64,000 nucleotides of DNA from BJ22 sp021298375 (GTDB lineage: Bacteria; Planctomycetota; Planctomycetia; Pirellulales; Pirellulaceae), in the NCBI GenBank assembly GCA_046343015.1, contig JBKDOL010000127.1:1-64000 (forward strand), read 5' to 3'. The notes under the pieces were generated by a model that saw only the letters and a program-made list of their open reading frames with translations, searched no databases and had not been told where the DNA came from. A program made the translations under genes and the position numbers. Positions within the stretch are counted from its first letter, which is position 1. Each line of letters starts with the position of its first letter. Positions 49,798-58,631 of the stretch are shown piece after piece.

Positions 49798-50271
49798 ATG
49801 CCCGCGATGAACTGGAAACGAATCCTCTGTCCCGTCGACCTGACTCAAACCTGCTCGGAGTGCGTGCGCGTTGCCTCCGCCTTGGCCCGCGAGTGCGGTG
49901 CGGAGTTGGTGTTTTTCTACGTTGCGGTCCCCGAGTTGCCAGCTTCCAGCGGCGCGGCGATCCCGGAAGTCAATCAGGCGATTGAGCGGGAGCGTCAGGC
50001 CCTGAATCAAATTACCCCGACCTCTTCCGGTGTTCTGCATCGGCACGAATTGGTCCGCGGCCAACCTGCTCCGTCGATTGTCCACTATGCCCTCCAAAAC
50101 CAGGTCGACTTGATCGTTATGCCGACTCATGGGCGGACCGGTTTTTCCCGATTGCTCCTGGGAAGTGTGGCCGAAGAGGTGCTTCGGCATGCCCCTTGTC
50201 CGGTCTTGGCAATTCGGGCGACTGCGCCCCAGGCCGAACCGGTGGCGACTCCGCAGTTGGCCGTGACCTGA
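49798..50271 (+). CDS. Universal stress protein (UspA-2)
   Basis: 157 residues from the ATG at 49798 (49807 is an equally plausible start: MNWKRILCPVDLTQTC). Usp fold with CPVDLTQTCSECVRVASALA, HYALQNQVDLIVMPTHGRTG and the nucleotide-binding motif GRTGFSRLLLGSVAEEVLRHAPCPVLAIR. It differs clearly from UspA-1, so it is not a recent duplicate. It is placed between a -24/-12 promoter and the response-regulator gene. Confidence 0.94.
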   Translation: MPAMNWKRILCPVDLTQTCSECVRVASALARECGAELVFFYVAVPELPASSGAAIPEVNQAIERERQALNQITPTSSGVLHRHELVRGQPAPSIVHYALQNQVDLIVMPTHGRTGFSRLLLGSVAEEVLRHAPCPVLAIRATAPQAEPVATPQLAVT

Positions 50272-50415
50272 GCCGGATCTTTTTTGCGGCGCGGACGGGT
50301 TCTGTCCCGCTGGTTCCCTGTTCGATCGAGCCAGCCCCCTGTCAGCAGTTAACATGGAATATTTCCGGCAATGAACAGCACTACTTTCGCTCAAACTCTT
50401 CGGGGACCGAATTCA

Positions 50416-51768
50416 ATGAACTTGGCCAACCGCAACCAAATCAAATTGCTGATTGTCGATGACGAAGAGGACTTTCGGGACGCCGCGAGTTCCTACTTTC
50501 GCAAGCTTGGCTATCACGTCTTTACGGCTAGCGACGGTCGCGAAGCCTTGGAATTGGTCAATAGCCAGGTCTTTGATGTCGCGGTAGTCGACATTCACAT
50601 GCCCAATATCACTGGTTTGCAGTTGTTGACGGAGCTCCGCGACAGCGAGAACGAACTGCAGGTGATCATGCTCACCGGCGGCGGGACGATCGAGAACGCC
50701 GTCGAATCGATTAAAAAGGGGGCATTCGACTTTCTCACCAAGCCTGCCAAGCTGAATGAGCTCGATCTGCTGATTCAGAAAGCTTGGCGCGCGAGCCAGT
50801 TGCTCAAGGAAAATCGGCAGCTGCGGCATGTGATTCAGCACACGGCCCCGCCTGCCAACATGATTGGCGAATCGCCCGCAATGCAGGAGGTGTTTCGATT
50901 AATTGACAAGACCGCCGTCACGGAAAAGCCAGTGTTGATCGAAGGCGAGAGCGGCACCGGCAAGGAACTCGTGGCGCGAGCCATCCACGAGCGCTCCGCT
51001 CTGGCTGAAATGCCGCTGGTCGTGATTAACTGTGCGGCCTTGCCCGAGGCTCTGCTGGAAAGCGAGCTCTTTGGACATGAGAAGGGTGCCTTTACGGGCG
51101 CAGCGGCGGCCAAGCCCGGCCTGTTCGAGATCGCCGACGGCGGGACCCTGTTTATTGACGAGTTCGGTGAACTCGCCGGCTCGCTCCAGGCCAAACTGCT
51201 GCGGGTGCTGGAGGACGGCTCACTTCGCCGGGTCGGCAGCGTCAAGGAGCGCAAAGTTAAGGTGCGGTTGATCGCCGCAACGAATCGCGATTTGGGCAAG
51301 GAAGTGGCCGAAGGGCGTTTCCGCGAAGACCTGTACTACCGAATCAATGTCCTCAAAATCCATCTTCCCCCGCTGCGTGAGCGGGACGGTGACATTCGCC
51401 TGTTGATTGAACACTTCCTCGGCGACCAGTGGAAAGTCTCCGAGCCGGTGATCGAACTGCTCAGCAACTACACCTGGCCGGGCAATATTCGCCAGCTGCA
51501 CAACGCCCTGGAGCGGGCCAAGATTCTGGCTGAAGGGGATGAGATCCTCAAGGAAAATCTGCCTGAGGAGATCGTGAAGGGGAGCGAACAGCAGGGAGTC
51601 TCCGCGGAACTGAAAGTCGGCAGCAAGCTCGATTTGGACAGCCTCAACAAGCTGCATGTCGAACAGGTCTACCGCCGGAACCAGTGCAACAAGACCCGTA
51701 CTGCCCAGGCACTGGGCATCGGCCGCCGCTCGCTCTACCGGCTTCTGGAAAAGTACTGCATCCAGTAA
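50416..51768 (+). CDS. NtrC-family response regulator (sigma-54 activator)
   Basis: 450 residues from the ATG at 50416, with GGGGA about 10 nt upstream (an ATG at 50371 would add 15 residues). The receiver has VDDEED, phospho-acceptor D59 (VVDIHMPN), T87 and K109 (LTKPAK). The AAA+ domain has Walker A GESGTGKE (177-184), an intact GAFTGA (224-229), Walker B LFIDEF and AATNRDL. A Fis HTH ends it (CNKTRTAQALGIGRRSLYRLLEKY). It can therefore work with sigma-54. Its kinase is very likely the globin-coupled one at 48273, and the five nearby -24/-12 promoters are the natural targets. Confidence 0.95.
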   Translation: MNLANRNQIKLLIVDDEEDFRDAASSYFRKLGYHVFTASDGREALELVNSQVFDVAVVDIHMPNITGLQLLTELRDSENELQVIMLTGGGTIENAVESIKKGAFDFLTKPAKLNELDLLIQKAWRASQLLKENRQLRHVIQHTAPPANMIGESPAMQEVFRLIDKTAVTEKPVLIEGESGTGKELVARAIHERSALAEMPLVVINCAALPEALLESELFGHEKGAFTGAAAAKPGLFEIADGGTLFIDEFGELAGSLQAKLLRVLEDGSLRRVGSVKERKVKVRLIAATNRDLGKEVAEGRFREDLYYRINVLKIHLPPLRERDGDIRLLIEHFLGDQWKVSEPVIELLSNYTWPGNIRQLHNALERAKILAEGDEILKENLPEEIVKGSEQQGVSAELKVGSKLDLDSLNKLHVEQVYRRNQCNKTRTAQALGIGRRSLYRLLEKYCIQ

Positions 51769-52903
51769 GCGACGGCGCGATTCAGGGGCTGCTCTAGGCT
51801 GTAGACGCTGCTGCGCAATCCGTCGACACCGGCTTGGCCGACTTTCAAGTCACGGAGGAAGTCCGTCTGGCGGGGAAACCGCGCGAAAAGCGGTCTTCAA
51901 CCGAGCAATCCCTGTTTCGCCTTGTTTCGCCGGACAGCCAGTGGACCCAATCGAAAACTGTTTGGATTCGAGTTCGAATTCAGCCACACGGGGGACAACA
52001 TTTGGGACCAAGTTCAAAGTGTATTCGCTCCCGAATGGATCGACTTTTCAGGGGCCGCGGTCCCCGCCCCCAAGTCACCTTCCCCGAGTACGATTGCCCA
52101 GCCCGCCGCGCGCCCCGAGACTCAGCCCGAGGTTCAGGCCCAGCCTGAAGTTCCGCCGTTCCCTCTTCCGGCCGCTCAGCTCCCGCCTGGCATGCCCGAG
52201 ACGACGCTCCCGCCAATCAGGAGGAAGCAGAGTTTGTCCGAAACAGCCCGATCAAGCTTCCTCGTCCGGTCAGATTGCGGACGCGGTTGGACGGGATGCC
52301 GCGGCTGGTCGGTTTGGCTCTGGAATCAGCCGGGACAGAGGTGGCCCGGGATTTTGAGATCGAAAGTCCGATTGGAGCAGTGATTACCCGAGTCGCCCCT
52401 GGTTCGGCCGGCGAGAAAGCCGGACTGAAACCGGGTGATTTGGTCACCACCTTCGGCGAGAGCGAGATCAATGACGTGGAGGATTTGGAGGCCCGCCCAG
52501 CCCCGTGGGGAGTCTGCAGAAGATCAGAGTCAGCCGAGCATCGGCTCAGATGAGTATCGACACGGAACTTGAGATTCGCGCCGGTTTGGGCACTGGGTCC
52601 GCGCTGGCCAGCTGCGTCCAGCCCCAGGGAGGCAGGGCTTTGGGACTACCTCCATGCTGGAAGGTCGACCCCTATGCCCGCCGCGACTCAGAGACCGATC
52701 GAGTCTATGACCAGATTCGTTCGACGAGGGGAAATTACGAGTGGCGGGTCTACCATGAGTCGCAACCGGCTGGCAACGAAGCGGCTGCATTCATCCGGTT
52801 TGTTACTGCCGCCCAGAAACGGCTTGGCCAATTCGAACTTGGTCAGGCGAAGGTCGGCAAGATCCCCGTCGTCTTTGTCGCCGGGACTGTCGAGAAAGAA
52901 ACG

Positions 52904-52912
52904 AGTCACATC
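52904..52912. repeat. Target-site duplication, left copy (AGTCACATC)
   Basis: The identical 9-mer recurs at 54216-54224, flanking the insertion element on both sides. Confidence 0.9.
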
Positions 52913-52975
52913 GGCTCTGTAGAAAACAGCAGGATTTGTACGAACTTTGCGGCCTGATGGTTCGTACTCTGGGCC

Positions 52976-53269
52976 GTGAATACGACCAGCAAATCACCGA
53001 AAGACATTCTCTTGACCGCGCTGAGCGTGGGCCAGGCGAAGCTAGCGGACTACTCCCATCGGAACAGTCCGAAAAAGTATACCCAGCCTCAGTTGTTTGC
53101 TTGTTTGGTGCTTAAGACCTCGCTCGGGTTGGACTATCGAGGCCTGGAAGGACTACTCGATGATTCGGCAGAACTCTGCCAACTGATTGGACTGGAGTCG
53201 GTGCCTCACTTCGCGACCTTTCAAAAGGCGTCGCGCAAACTACTGCCCAACTCGCCTTGGTTGTTCTGA
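52976..53269 (+). pseudogene. Transposase N-terminal fragment (IS4-like DDE family)
   Basis: 97 residues: ALSVGQAKLADYSHRNSPKK, YTQPQLFACLVLKTSLGLDY, RGLEGLLDDSAELCQLIGLE, VPHFATFQKASRKLLPNS. This is the conserved N-terminal segment of a DDE transposase family that I recall as frequent in planctomycetes. The catalytic DDE domain is entirely missing and the frame stops 35 bp before an internal copy of the element's end. Confidence 0.82.
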
Positions 53270-53303
53270 CCCACAACCTCATGATCCTCTGGTGCTCTTT
53301 GCT

Positions 53304-53316
53304 TTTCTACAGAGCC
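53304..53316. repeat. Internal copy of the element's terminal repeat
   Basis: TTTCTACAGAGCC, identical to the outer right end at 54203-54215 and complementary to the left end. It separates the transposase remnant from the passenger gene. Confidence 0.85.
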
Positions 53317-53346
53317 GGCCTGACCCCTATGATTCCGCCGAAAAAC

Positions 53347-54042
53347 TCAAATCAGTCGTACCGTCTCCAGAAAAGGATCAAAGCTCTCCAGGCAATCTGC
53401 AGTGTCTAATAATCGAATCCAGTAGGCGACTTCATGATGGATGACGTAGACGGTCCGGCAACGCATCCGCTTGGCGGAGGATAGGGCCGGAGGGAGAAAA
53501 TCGAAGGTTGCGGTGTACTCTGTCGCAGGGCAATTCGAAATGAGGAAGTCCGTTGGCAACCCACTTACACGATAGTTATCCCTCGCAATCCGATTGAATT
53601 GCCAGTCTTCCCTGATCTTCAGCATCAGCGGGGAAAAGCTCTTTTTCGGCCGAGCCCCTCCGTTCTTGAAGAATCGCAGGTTATTGAACATTTCATCAAG
53701 CGGGTGCGGTTCGGTCTGGCGAGCCGTGAGGTAAATCTCGATCGTGCAGTCCGGATTCAGGTCGCTCTTCAACGCCACAATCGGCTTTTGAGAGTTGTCA
53801 ACATATTCCGCGATTTGCGCTCTGAATTCCGAACTGAACATCGCCAAACAATCAATTTCGCCCAAATCCGCAGCCGTCAAGACGCTCCAATTCGGCGGGA
53901 TCTTAAATCCCAAGCCCACTCCGCGATTGATGTAGTAAGGTCCCGAAAAAAGCACCGATGGAGACGGACCTTGGGGTAGAGCCAACAGCGCAGCACCAAA
54001 AGCACGCAGAAACGTTCGCCGGCCAATTCCGATCTCTGCCAT
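53347..54042 (-). CDS. Passenger gene: secreted (Tat- or Sec-type signal) protein of unknown function
   Basis: 231 residues; GGTGAAAG precedes the ATG at 54042. The N-terminus GRRTFLRAFGAALLALPQG has an RR motif before a hydrophobic stretch, like a Tat signal. The mature part begins with GVGLGFKIPPNWSVLTAADL, slightly PsbP-like, and has a C-terminal TVYVIHHEVAYWIRLLDTADCLESFDPFLETVRLI, the type of segment seen in proteins of a PsbP/lipoprotein-like fold. No catalytic motif seen. It lies wholly within the insertion element, appears less GC-rich than neighbours, and is intact, so it looks like cargo. Confidence 0.75.
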   Translation of the reverse strand: MAEIGIGRRTFLRAFGAALLALPQGPSPSVLFSGPYYINRGVGLGFKIPPNWSVLTAADLGEIDCLAMFSSEFRAQIAEYVDNSQKPIVALKSDLNPDCTIEIYLTARQTEPHPLDEMFNNLRFFKNGGARPKKSFSPLMLKIREDWQFNRIARDNYRVSGLPTDFLISNCPATEYTATFDFLPPALSSAKRMRCRTVYVIHHEVAYWIRLLDTADCLESFDPFLETVRLI

Positions 54043-54215
54043 CTTTCACCAAAGTCAGTTTCTCGCGAATCGTTCTGCCGAATGATCGAGCCAAACCACC
54101 CCGTCACCCGCGCGAAATGCAAACCAAAGTGCTCACGCCCTACAATTTTCATTCATCCCAAGCCGAGCTGCTGAAAAAATGCACGTGACCACACCAGATT
54201 GATTTCTACAGAGCC

Positions 54216-54224
54216 AGTCACATC
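54216..54224. repeat. Target-site duplication, right copy (AGTCACATC)
   Basis: Matches 52904-52912 exactly and lies in the same codon phase of the interrupted gene. Confidence 0.9.
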
Positions 54225-54404
54225 CTCTTTCGGTTGGCATTGATTGTGGAAGGTCAACGCTACGATATCGATGTGCTCGCTCCGCCGCTCACCGCGCCCG
54301 AAGAATTGCCTTTTGTGATCGGGGTGGTTCTCGGAACACTGAAAAATTGAGCGGCCAGCCCAAGTAGCTCCACAGCCCAAGCAGTCTCACCGCTGAGCGG
54401 GAGT

Positions 54405-55655
54405 TCAGCGTTTGAAAGAGGTGGCTTTGGCCAAGGCAGCAGTCTTGTCCAAGGACAACTGGGCCACTGGACGAGTTTGGCGGCTTCTTGAGATCGTCTC
54501 TTGATACAGGCTTTCCAGCCGGTCGACCACGTGGCTCATGTTGTAATTGGCTGCGGTCAGCATCGCCTGTTGACCCATGGTCCGTCGCCGTTTGGTATGG
54601 GCAGCCATCCGCAGCATGCAGCTGGCCATCGCCCGAGGATTGTCCGGCTCAAACAAGAGACCGTTCGTTCCATCATTGACCAGCTCGGGAATTCCCTTGG
54701 CCGCCGCACCGATGACTGGCAGGCCCATCGCCATTGCCTCCAGAATGCTCATTGGTTGATTTTCGGTTTTGCTGGCGGTGACAAAGGCATCACCCAAGAG
54801 CGGCAACCGTTCGCTGATGAGCCGGTCGTGTTCCACATGCCCGAGAAATTCAACAGCGGAGGCGATACCTAACTCCTGAGCCTGATTTTTCAGGCTCGCG
54901 AGGGAAGGTCCGTCGCCAATCATCACCAGCCGTGCGCGCCGCCGCCGCCGTTGGACTTGGGCAAATGCCTCGAGCACGACGGGTAACGACTTTTCCGGAG
55001 ACATCCGACCCACATAGACAAACGAGGGGCCATGGATCTGGAGTTTCATCCGCTCCCGTTTGACCTGCCGCCAATCAATCGGTTCAGGTAGAGGAATGCC
55101 GTTGGGAATGAGCACAGGTTCGGATCGAATGCCGTGGTCCAGCAGAGACTGCTTGACCGCTTGTGAGGGGCTCGTCACCCTTCGGCAGGTGTTGAAGAAG
55201 AACACCGAGTACCCCCACATCAGCGACTGCAGCCAAGAGCACGGTGGGAGCCCGAACGACTTGAGGTAACCGGGTTCGGCGAAGAAGGTGTGAAACGTAC
55301 CTATCGTGGGTTTGCCCAGGAGTCGCGAGGCGACCAGTCCTTCCCATCCGCAACCCCATTCCGTATTGAGATGCACGATGTCAGGATTGATTTTTCTCAA
55401 TCGCCGCAGCGAGGTAATGAAAGAGGGGAGCGTAATTCGCAATTGGGGTACGCGCGGTATCGGCACAGCAAACGGAACGTCATACAGTTCCACGCCGTGT
55501 GGCAGCTCCGCCGGAGCTGCACCGCGACCGGGCTTGGGCCGGAAGATCGAAATCTCATGCCCGCGCCGAACCAACTCACGAGCCTGATTCAGCACGGAAT
55601 AGGTGACCCCCGAAGTGTACGGGAGGAAGCTGTCGGTAAAGATGGAGATTCGCAT
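54405..55655 (-). CDS. Glycosyltransferase family 4 protein
   Basis: 416 residues from the ATG at 55655 (MRISIFTDSFLPYTSGV), the usual GT4 start. N-terminal Rossmann domain with DIVHLNTEWGCGWEG and GTFHTFFAEPGYL; C-terminal nucleotide-sugar domain with SFVYVGRMSPEKSLPVVLEAF, LVMIGDGPSL, VTASKTENQPMSILEAMAMGLPVIGA and the E-x7-E motif ENQPMSILE. It resembles lipid mannosyl/glucosyltransferases (SqdX/MgtA-type), transferring a sugar to a lipid acceptor at the inner membrane. Acceptor not determined. Confidence 0.9.
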   Translation of the reverse strand: MRISIFTDSFLPYTSGVTYSVLNQARELVRRGHEISIFRPKPGRGAAPAELPHGVELYDVPFAVPIPRVPQLRITLPSFITSLRRLRKINPDIVHLNTEWGCGWEGLVASRLLGKPTIGTFHTFFAEPGYLKSFGLPPCSWLQSLMWGYSVFFFNTCRRVTSPSQAVKQSLLDHGIRSEPVLIPNGIPLPEPIDWRQVKRERMKLQIHGPSFVYVGRMSPEKSLPVVLEAFAQVQRRRRRARLVMIGDGPSLASLKNQAQELGIASAVEFLGHVEHDRLISERLPLLGDAFVTASKTENQPMSILEAMAMGLPVIGAAAKGIPELVNDGTNGLLFEPDNPRAMASCMLRMAAHTKRRRTMGQQAMLTAANYNMSHVVDRLESLYQETISRSRQTRPVAQLSLDKTAALAKATSFKR

Positions 55656-55835
55656 GAAGGCGGGGACCTGCGCTGGACCGCTGCTCTCAAAGGCCTCTCC
55701 CATTGTGGGGTAAAAACACGGCTACTCAAGAGAATCGCCCTGAATTCCCCGCCGAATTATGGCAAAATACCTCCGGCAAATTGCCCAGCTTATTCTCGGC
55801 CGACGCTTACCGGCTGCCTTGTGAAGGAATCCTCA

Positions 55836-57578
55836 ATGAGTCTGTTGGTGTTTGTTGTCGGTTCGGCAATCGTCCTCGCCACCGCCTACTGGATTTATGG
55901 TTCATTGCTGAGCCGCCTGCTCCAATTGGATGATCGCCGGCCCACGCCGGCCGTTGCCTGCCGGGATGATGTCGATTTTGAGCCGACCGCGGCCTCCTTT
56001 TTGATGGGCCAGCATTTTTCGGCAATTGCCGCGGCTGGTCCGATCGTGGGCCCGATCCTGGCCGGGCTCGCCTTCGGCTGGTTGCCTGCCCTGATCTGGA
56101 TTCTGCTCGGCAGCATCCTGATCGGCGGCGTGCATGACATGACCAGTCTGGTGGCCAGCATTCGCCATCGCGCCCGCTCGATCACGGAAGTCGTGCACGA
56201 CCATGTCAGCCGTCGAGCCTATCTGCTGTTTCTCGCCTTTGTCTGGATCGCGCTGGTTTACATCATCGTCGCCTTCACGGATATCACGGCTCGCTCGTTC
56301 GTCGGCGTGCAGCGACTGGAAGATGGTCAGCAAGTGCTTGGTGCGGGGATCGCCATGAGTTCCCTGCTGTACCTGCTGTTGCCAGTGCTGATGGGCCTGG
56401 CAATGAAGCACCTCAAGCTTGGCTTGCTGCCGGCGACTCTGATCTTTGTCCCTTTGGTCGGAGTCGCGATTTGGGCCGGACAAAAGTTCCCGCTCGATTT
56501 GGCAGGCTGGTTTTCGCTCAGCGAGGGAACGACCGTCAAACTCTGGTGCACGCTGCTGCTGCTTTATTGTCTGGTCGCGGCTGTCGTTCCCGTCTGGCTC
56601 TTGCTCCAGCCGCGCGGTTATCTCGGCGGCTTCTTTTTGTACGCGGCTCTGCTGGGCGGAGCGCTGGGGCTGAGCTTGGGAAATCACACCGTCCAGTACC
56701 CGGCCTTCATTGCCTGGACCAATTCCAAGGGCGAACAGCTGTTCCCCTTTTTGTTTATCACCATTGCCTGCGGTGCCTGCTCTGGGTTTCACTCGCTGAT
56801 CAGTTCCGGAACGACTTCCAAGCAACTGGCCAGAGAGTCGGATGCGCGGCCGATCGGCTATGGCACGATGCTGCTGGAGGCGATGGTCGCCATCGTCTCG
56901 CTCTGTTGTGTCATGATGTTTGCCCAAGGCGCTCCGGAAGTCAGCGGCAAACCACCCAATCTGATTTATGCGATGGGCCTGGGAAACTTTCTCAAGACGA
57001 TCGGCGTCCCGGTCGAGCTGGCAGTCTCGTTTGCTTTGCTGGCATTTACGACCTTTGTCTACGATACGCTCGATGTGTGCACCCGCTTGGGCCGTTTTAT
57101 CATCGAGGAACTGACAGGGCTCAAGGGATCCGCTGGCCGTTGGCTCGGGACCGCATTGACCGCAGGCGTCCCGCTCTTTTTTCTCTGGACTGCCGGAACG
57201 GATGCCGCTGGCAAGCCGGTGGAAATCTGGAAAGTATTCTGGTCGTTGTTCGGGGCCAGCAATCAGCTGCTTGCCGCGCTCGCTCTGCTGGGTGTTACCG
57301 TTTGGCTCTGGCGAACCCGTCGGGCTGCCTGGGTCTGGCTGGTTACCGGATTGCCGACACTTTGGATGTACACCATGAGCATTTGGGCCTTGGTGGCAAT
57401 GATCCTTCCCAAATTTCGGGTGGAGGAACAGTGGGTGCTGCCGCGTGAAATGGTTCCCTGGGTCGGTGTCGCCCTGATTCTCCTCGCCGCAATGATGTTG
57501 GTGGAGGCACTGCGGGCGATGTTCGGCAAGGGTCCGGCCGCTCCTCCCGAAAAGCCGACTGCGGCCCTCGCCGCCTAG
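55836..57578 (+). CDS. cstA: Carbon starvation protein CstA (peptide/pyruvate transporter)
   Basis: 580 residues from the ATG at 55836 with AAGGAA upstream; the longer open frame covers the antisense of the glycosyltransferase gene. About 15 transmembrane helices. CstA signatures: QHFSAIAAAGPIVGPILAG, GGVHDMTSLVASIRHRARS, SEGTTVKLWCTLLLLYCL, GACSGFHSLISSGTTSKQL, DTLDVCTRLGRFIIEEL and a final GASNQLLAALALLGVTVWL. Shorter than Escherichia coli CstA (about 700), like many non-enteric members. Imports peptides or pyruvate on carbon limitation. Confidence 0.95.
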   Translation: MSLLVFVVGSAIVLATAYWIYGSLLSRLLQLDDRRPTPAVACRDDVDFEPTAASFLMGQHFSAIAAAGPIVGPILAGLAFGWLPALIWILLGSILIGGVHDMTSLVASIRHRARSITEVVHDHVSRRAYLLFLAFVWIALVYIIVAFTDITARSFVGVQRLEDGQQVLGAGIAMSSLLYLLLPVLMGLAMKHLKLGLLPATLIFVPLVGVAIWAGQKFPLDLAGWFSLSEGTTVKLWCTLLLLYCLVAAVVPVWLLLQPRGYLGGFFLYAALLGGALGLSLGNHTVQYPAFIAWTNSKGEQLFPFLFITIACGACSGFHSLISSGTTSKQLARESDARPIGYGTMLLEAMVAIVSLCCVMMFAQGAPEVSGKPPNLIYAMGLGNFLKTIGVPVELAVSFALLAFTTFVYDTLDVCTRLGRFIIEELTGLKGSAGRWLGTALTAGVPLFFLWTAGTDAAGKPVEIWKVFWSLFGASNQLLAALALLGVTVWLWRTRRAAWVWLVTGLPTLWMYTMSIWALVAMILPKFRVEEQWVLPREMVPWVGVALILLAAMMLVEALRAMFGKGPAAPPEKPTAALAA

Positions 57579-57622
57579 GCAACCAAGCAGCATCTTCCCA
57601 GCCGCAATCGGAGGCTCCGTCA

Positions 57623-58609
57623 ATGTTTGTTCCTGCCAATGCTTACCGACGCTGCGGCATCTTGCTCAGTGGGCTGCTCGCATTCTGGCCAGCTCACGTC
57701 TGGCTTGCGGCTCAGGAGCGGGCTCAGGAGCGGGGTTCGGTGAGTGGACCGGCAGTCGTCGTCCTGGGGATCGCCCAGGATGGAGGCTATCCCCAGCTTG
57801 GTTGTCGTCGAGCTTGCTGCGAACGGGCATGGAGCGATCCGACCGCGCCGCGGGATGTCGTCAGTCTCGGGGTTGTGGATCCAAGCACCGGCGAACGCTG
57901 GTTATTTGAATGCACTCCCGATATACGCCGGCAACTGCACGCCCTCGATCAGGCTCAACCAGCGAACGAGGCGCCGGGTCTGCGAGGCGTGTTTCTCACG
58001 CATGCGCACATCGGCCACTACTCTGGCTTGCTGCAGTTCGGCCGCGAGGTTCTTGGCGCCCAGCAAGTTCCAGTGCACGTGATGCCCCGGTTCGCCGAAT
58101 TTCTCCGCAGCGAGGCTCCCTGGAGTCAGCTTGTCCAACTCAAAAATGTCGAGCTTGCGCCGCTGGTCGCCGATCGGACCCTGAAGCTGAATGAGCACCT
58201 GACCGTAACGCCCGTCCTGGTGCCCCACCGGGACGAGTTTTCGGAAACGGTCGCCTTTCGAATTGAAGGACCGCACCGCAAGGTTCTGTTCCTCCCCGAT
58301 ATCGACAAGTGGGAGCGTTGGGAGCGGACGATTGAAAAGGAGTTGGCCGTGGTGGATATCGCCTATCTCGACGCCACCTTTTTTGACGGGTCTGAGTTGC
58401 CGGGCCGGGACATGCGGGAGATCCCCCACCCCTTTGTCGTCGAGTCGTTGCAGCGATTTGCGCGGCTTAGTCCCGAAGAGAGGGCAAAGATTCGCTTGAT
58501 CCACTTCAATCACACCAATCCGCTGCTGGACCCCAAGTCCGCTGCAACCCGTCAGGTCCAGTCAGCCGGGCTGAGAATCGCCGAACAGGGGGAACGAGTC
58601 GAACTGTAA
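57623..58609 (+). CDS. Exported PqqB-like MBL-fold hydrolase
   Basis: 328 residues with a signal peptide (CGILLSGLLAFWPAHVWLAA) and a short QERAQER duplication at the cleavage region. MBL fold close to PqqB: VVVLGIAQDGGYPQLGCRRACC, WLFECTPDIRRQL, LTHAHIGHYSGLLQFGRE (His ligands), VLVPHRDEFSETVAFRI, KVLFLPDIDKWERW. No pqq genes are near, and export argues for another role such as phosphonate- or lactone-type hydrolysis in the periplasm. It starts 44 bp after cstA and may be in one transcript with it and the next gene. Confidence 0.85.
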   Translation: MFVPANAYRRCGILLSGLLAFWPAHVWLAAQERAQERGSVSGPAVVVLGIAQDGGYPQLGCRRACCERAWSDPTAPRDVVSLGVVDPSTGERWLFECTPDIRRQLHALDQAQPANEAPGLRGVFLTHAHIGHYSGLLQFGREVLGAQQVPVHVMPRFAEFLRSEAPWSQLVQLKNVELAPLVADRTLKLNEHLTVTPVLVPHRDEFSETVAFRIEGPHRKVLFLPDIDKWERWERTIEKELAVVDIAYLDATFFDGSELPGRDMREIPHPFVVESLQRFARLSPEERAKIRLIHFNHTNPLLDPKSAATRQVQSAGLRIAEQGERVEL

Positions 58610-58631
58610 ACTCGATGTCCACGGGATTAAG

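Larger units (their letters stand above)
52913..54215. mobile_element. MIC-like insertion element with passenger gene, IS4-type ends
   Basis: The outer ends are GGCTCTGTAGAAA (52913-52925) and its reverse complement TTTCTACAGAGCC (54203-54215). A third end copy, in the orientation of the right end, lies inside at 53304-53316, where 14 bp match the left end. A 9-bp target duplication AGTCACATC flanks the whole unit, and removing the unit plus one copy restores an open frame. Inside are a transposase N-terminal fragment and one passenger gene, but no complete transposase. It must have been mobilised in trans, as described for mobile insertion cassettes. Confidence 0.82.
51922..54350 (+). pseudogene. 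Decayed PDZ-domain protein gene, frameshifted twice and split by an insertion element
   Basis: Three frames must be joined. 51922 to about 52230 reads FGFEFEFSHTGDNIWDQVQ plus a Pro/Gln-rich linker. About 52225-52500 reads most of a PDZ domain (GLALESAGTEVARDFEIESP, APGSAGEKAGLKPGDLVTTF). From about 52500 the last PDZ strands (VGSLQKIRVSRASAQ) and a C-terminal domain follow up to KVGKIPVVFVAGTVEKETSHI at 52912. After the insertion the frame resumes exactly at 54216 (SHILFRLALIVEGQRYDIDV) and stops at 54350. Both frame changes look like single-base losses. Start and original function unknown. Confidence 0.75.

Noticed and set aside
55902..57623. 573-residue antisense frame over cstA
   Set aside because: A long GC-rich shadow frame; its translation is Gln/Arg/Gly-biased while the plus strand encodes a clear CstA.
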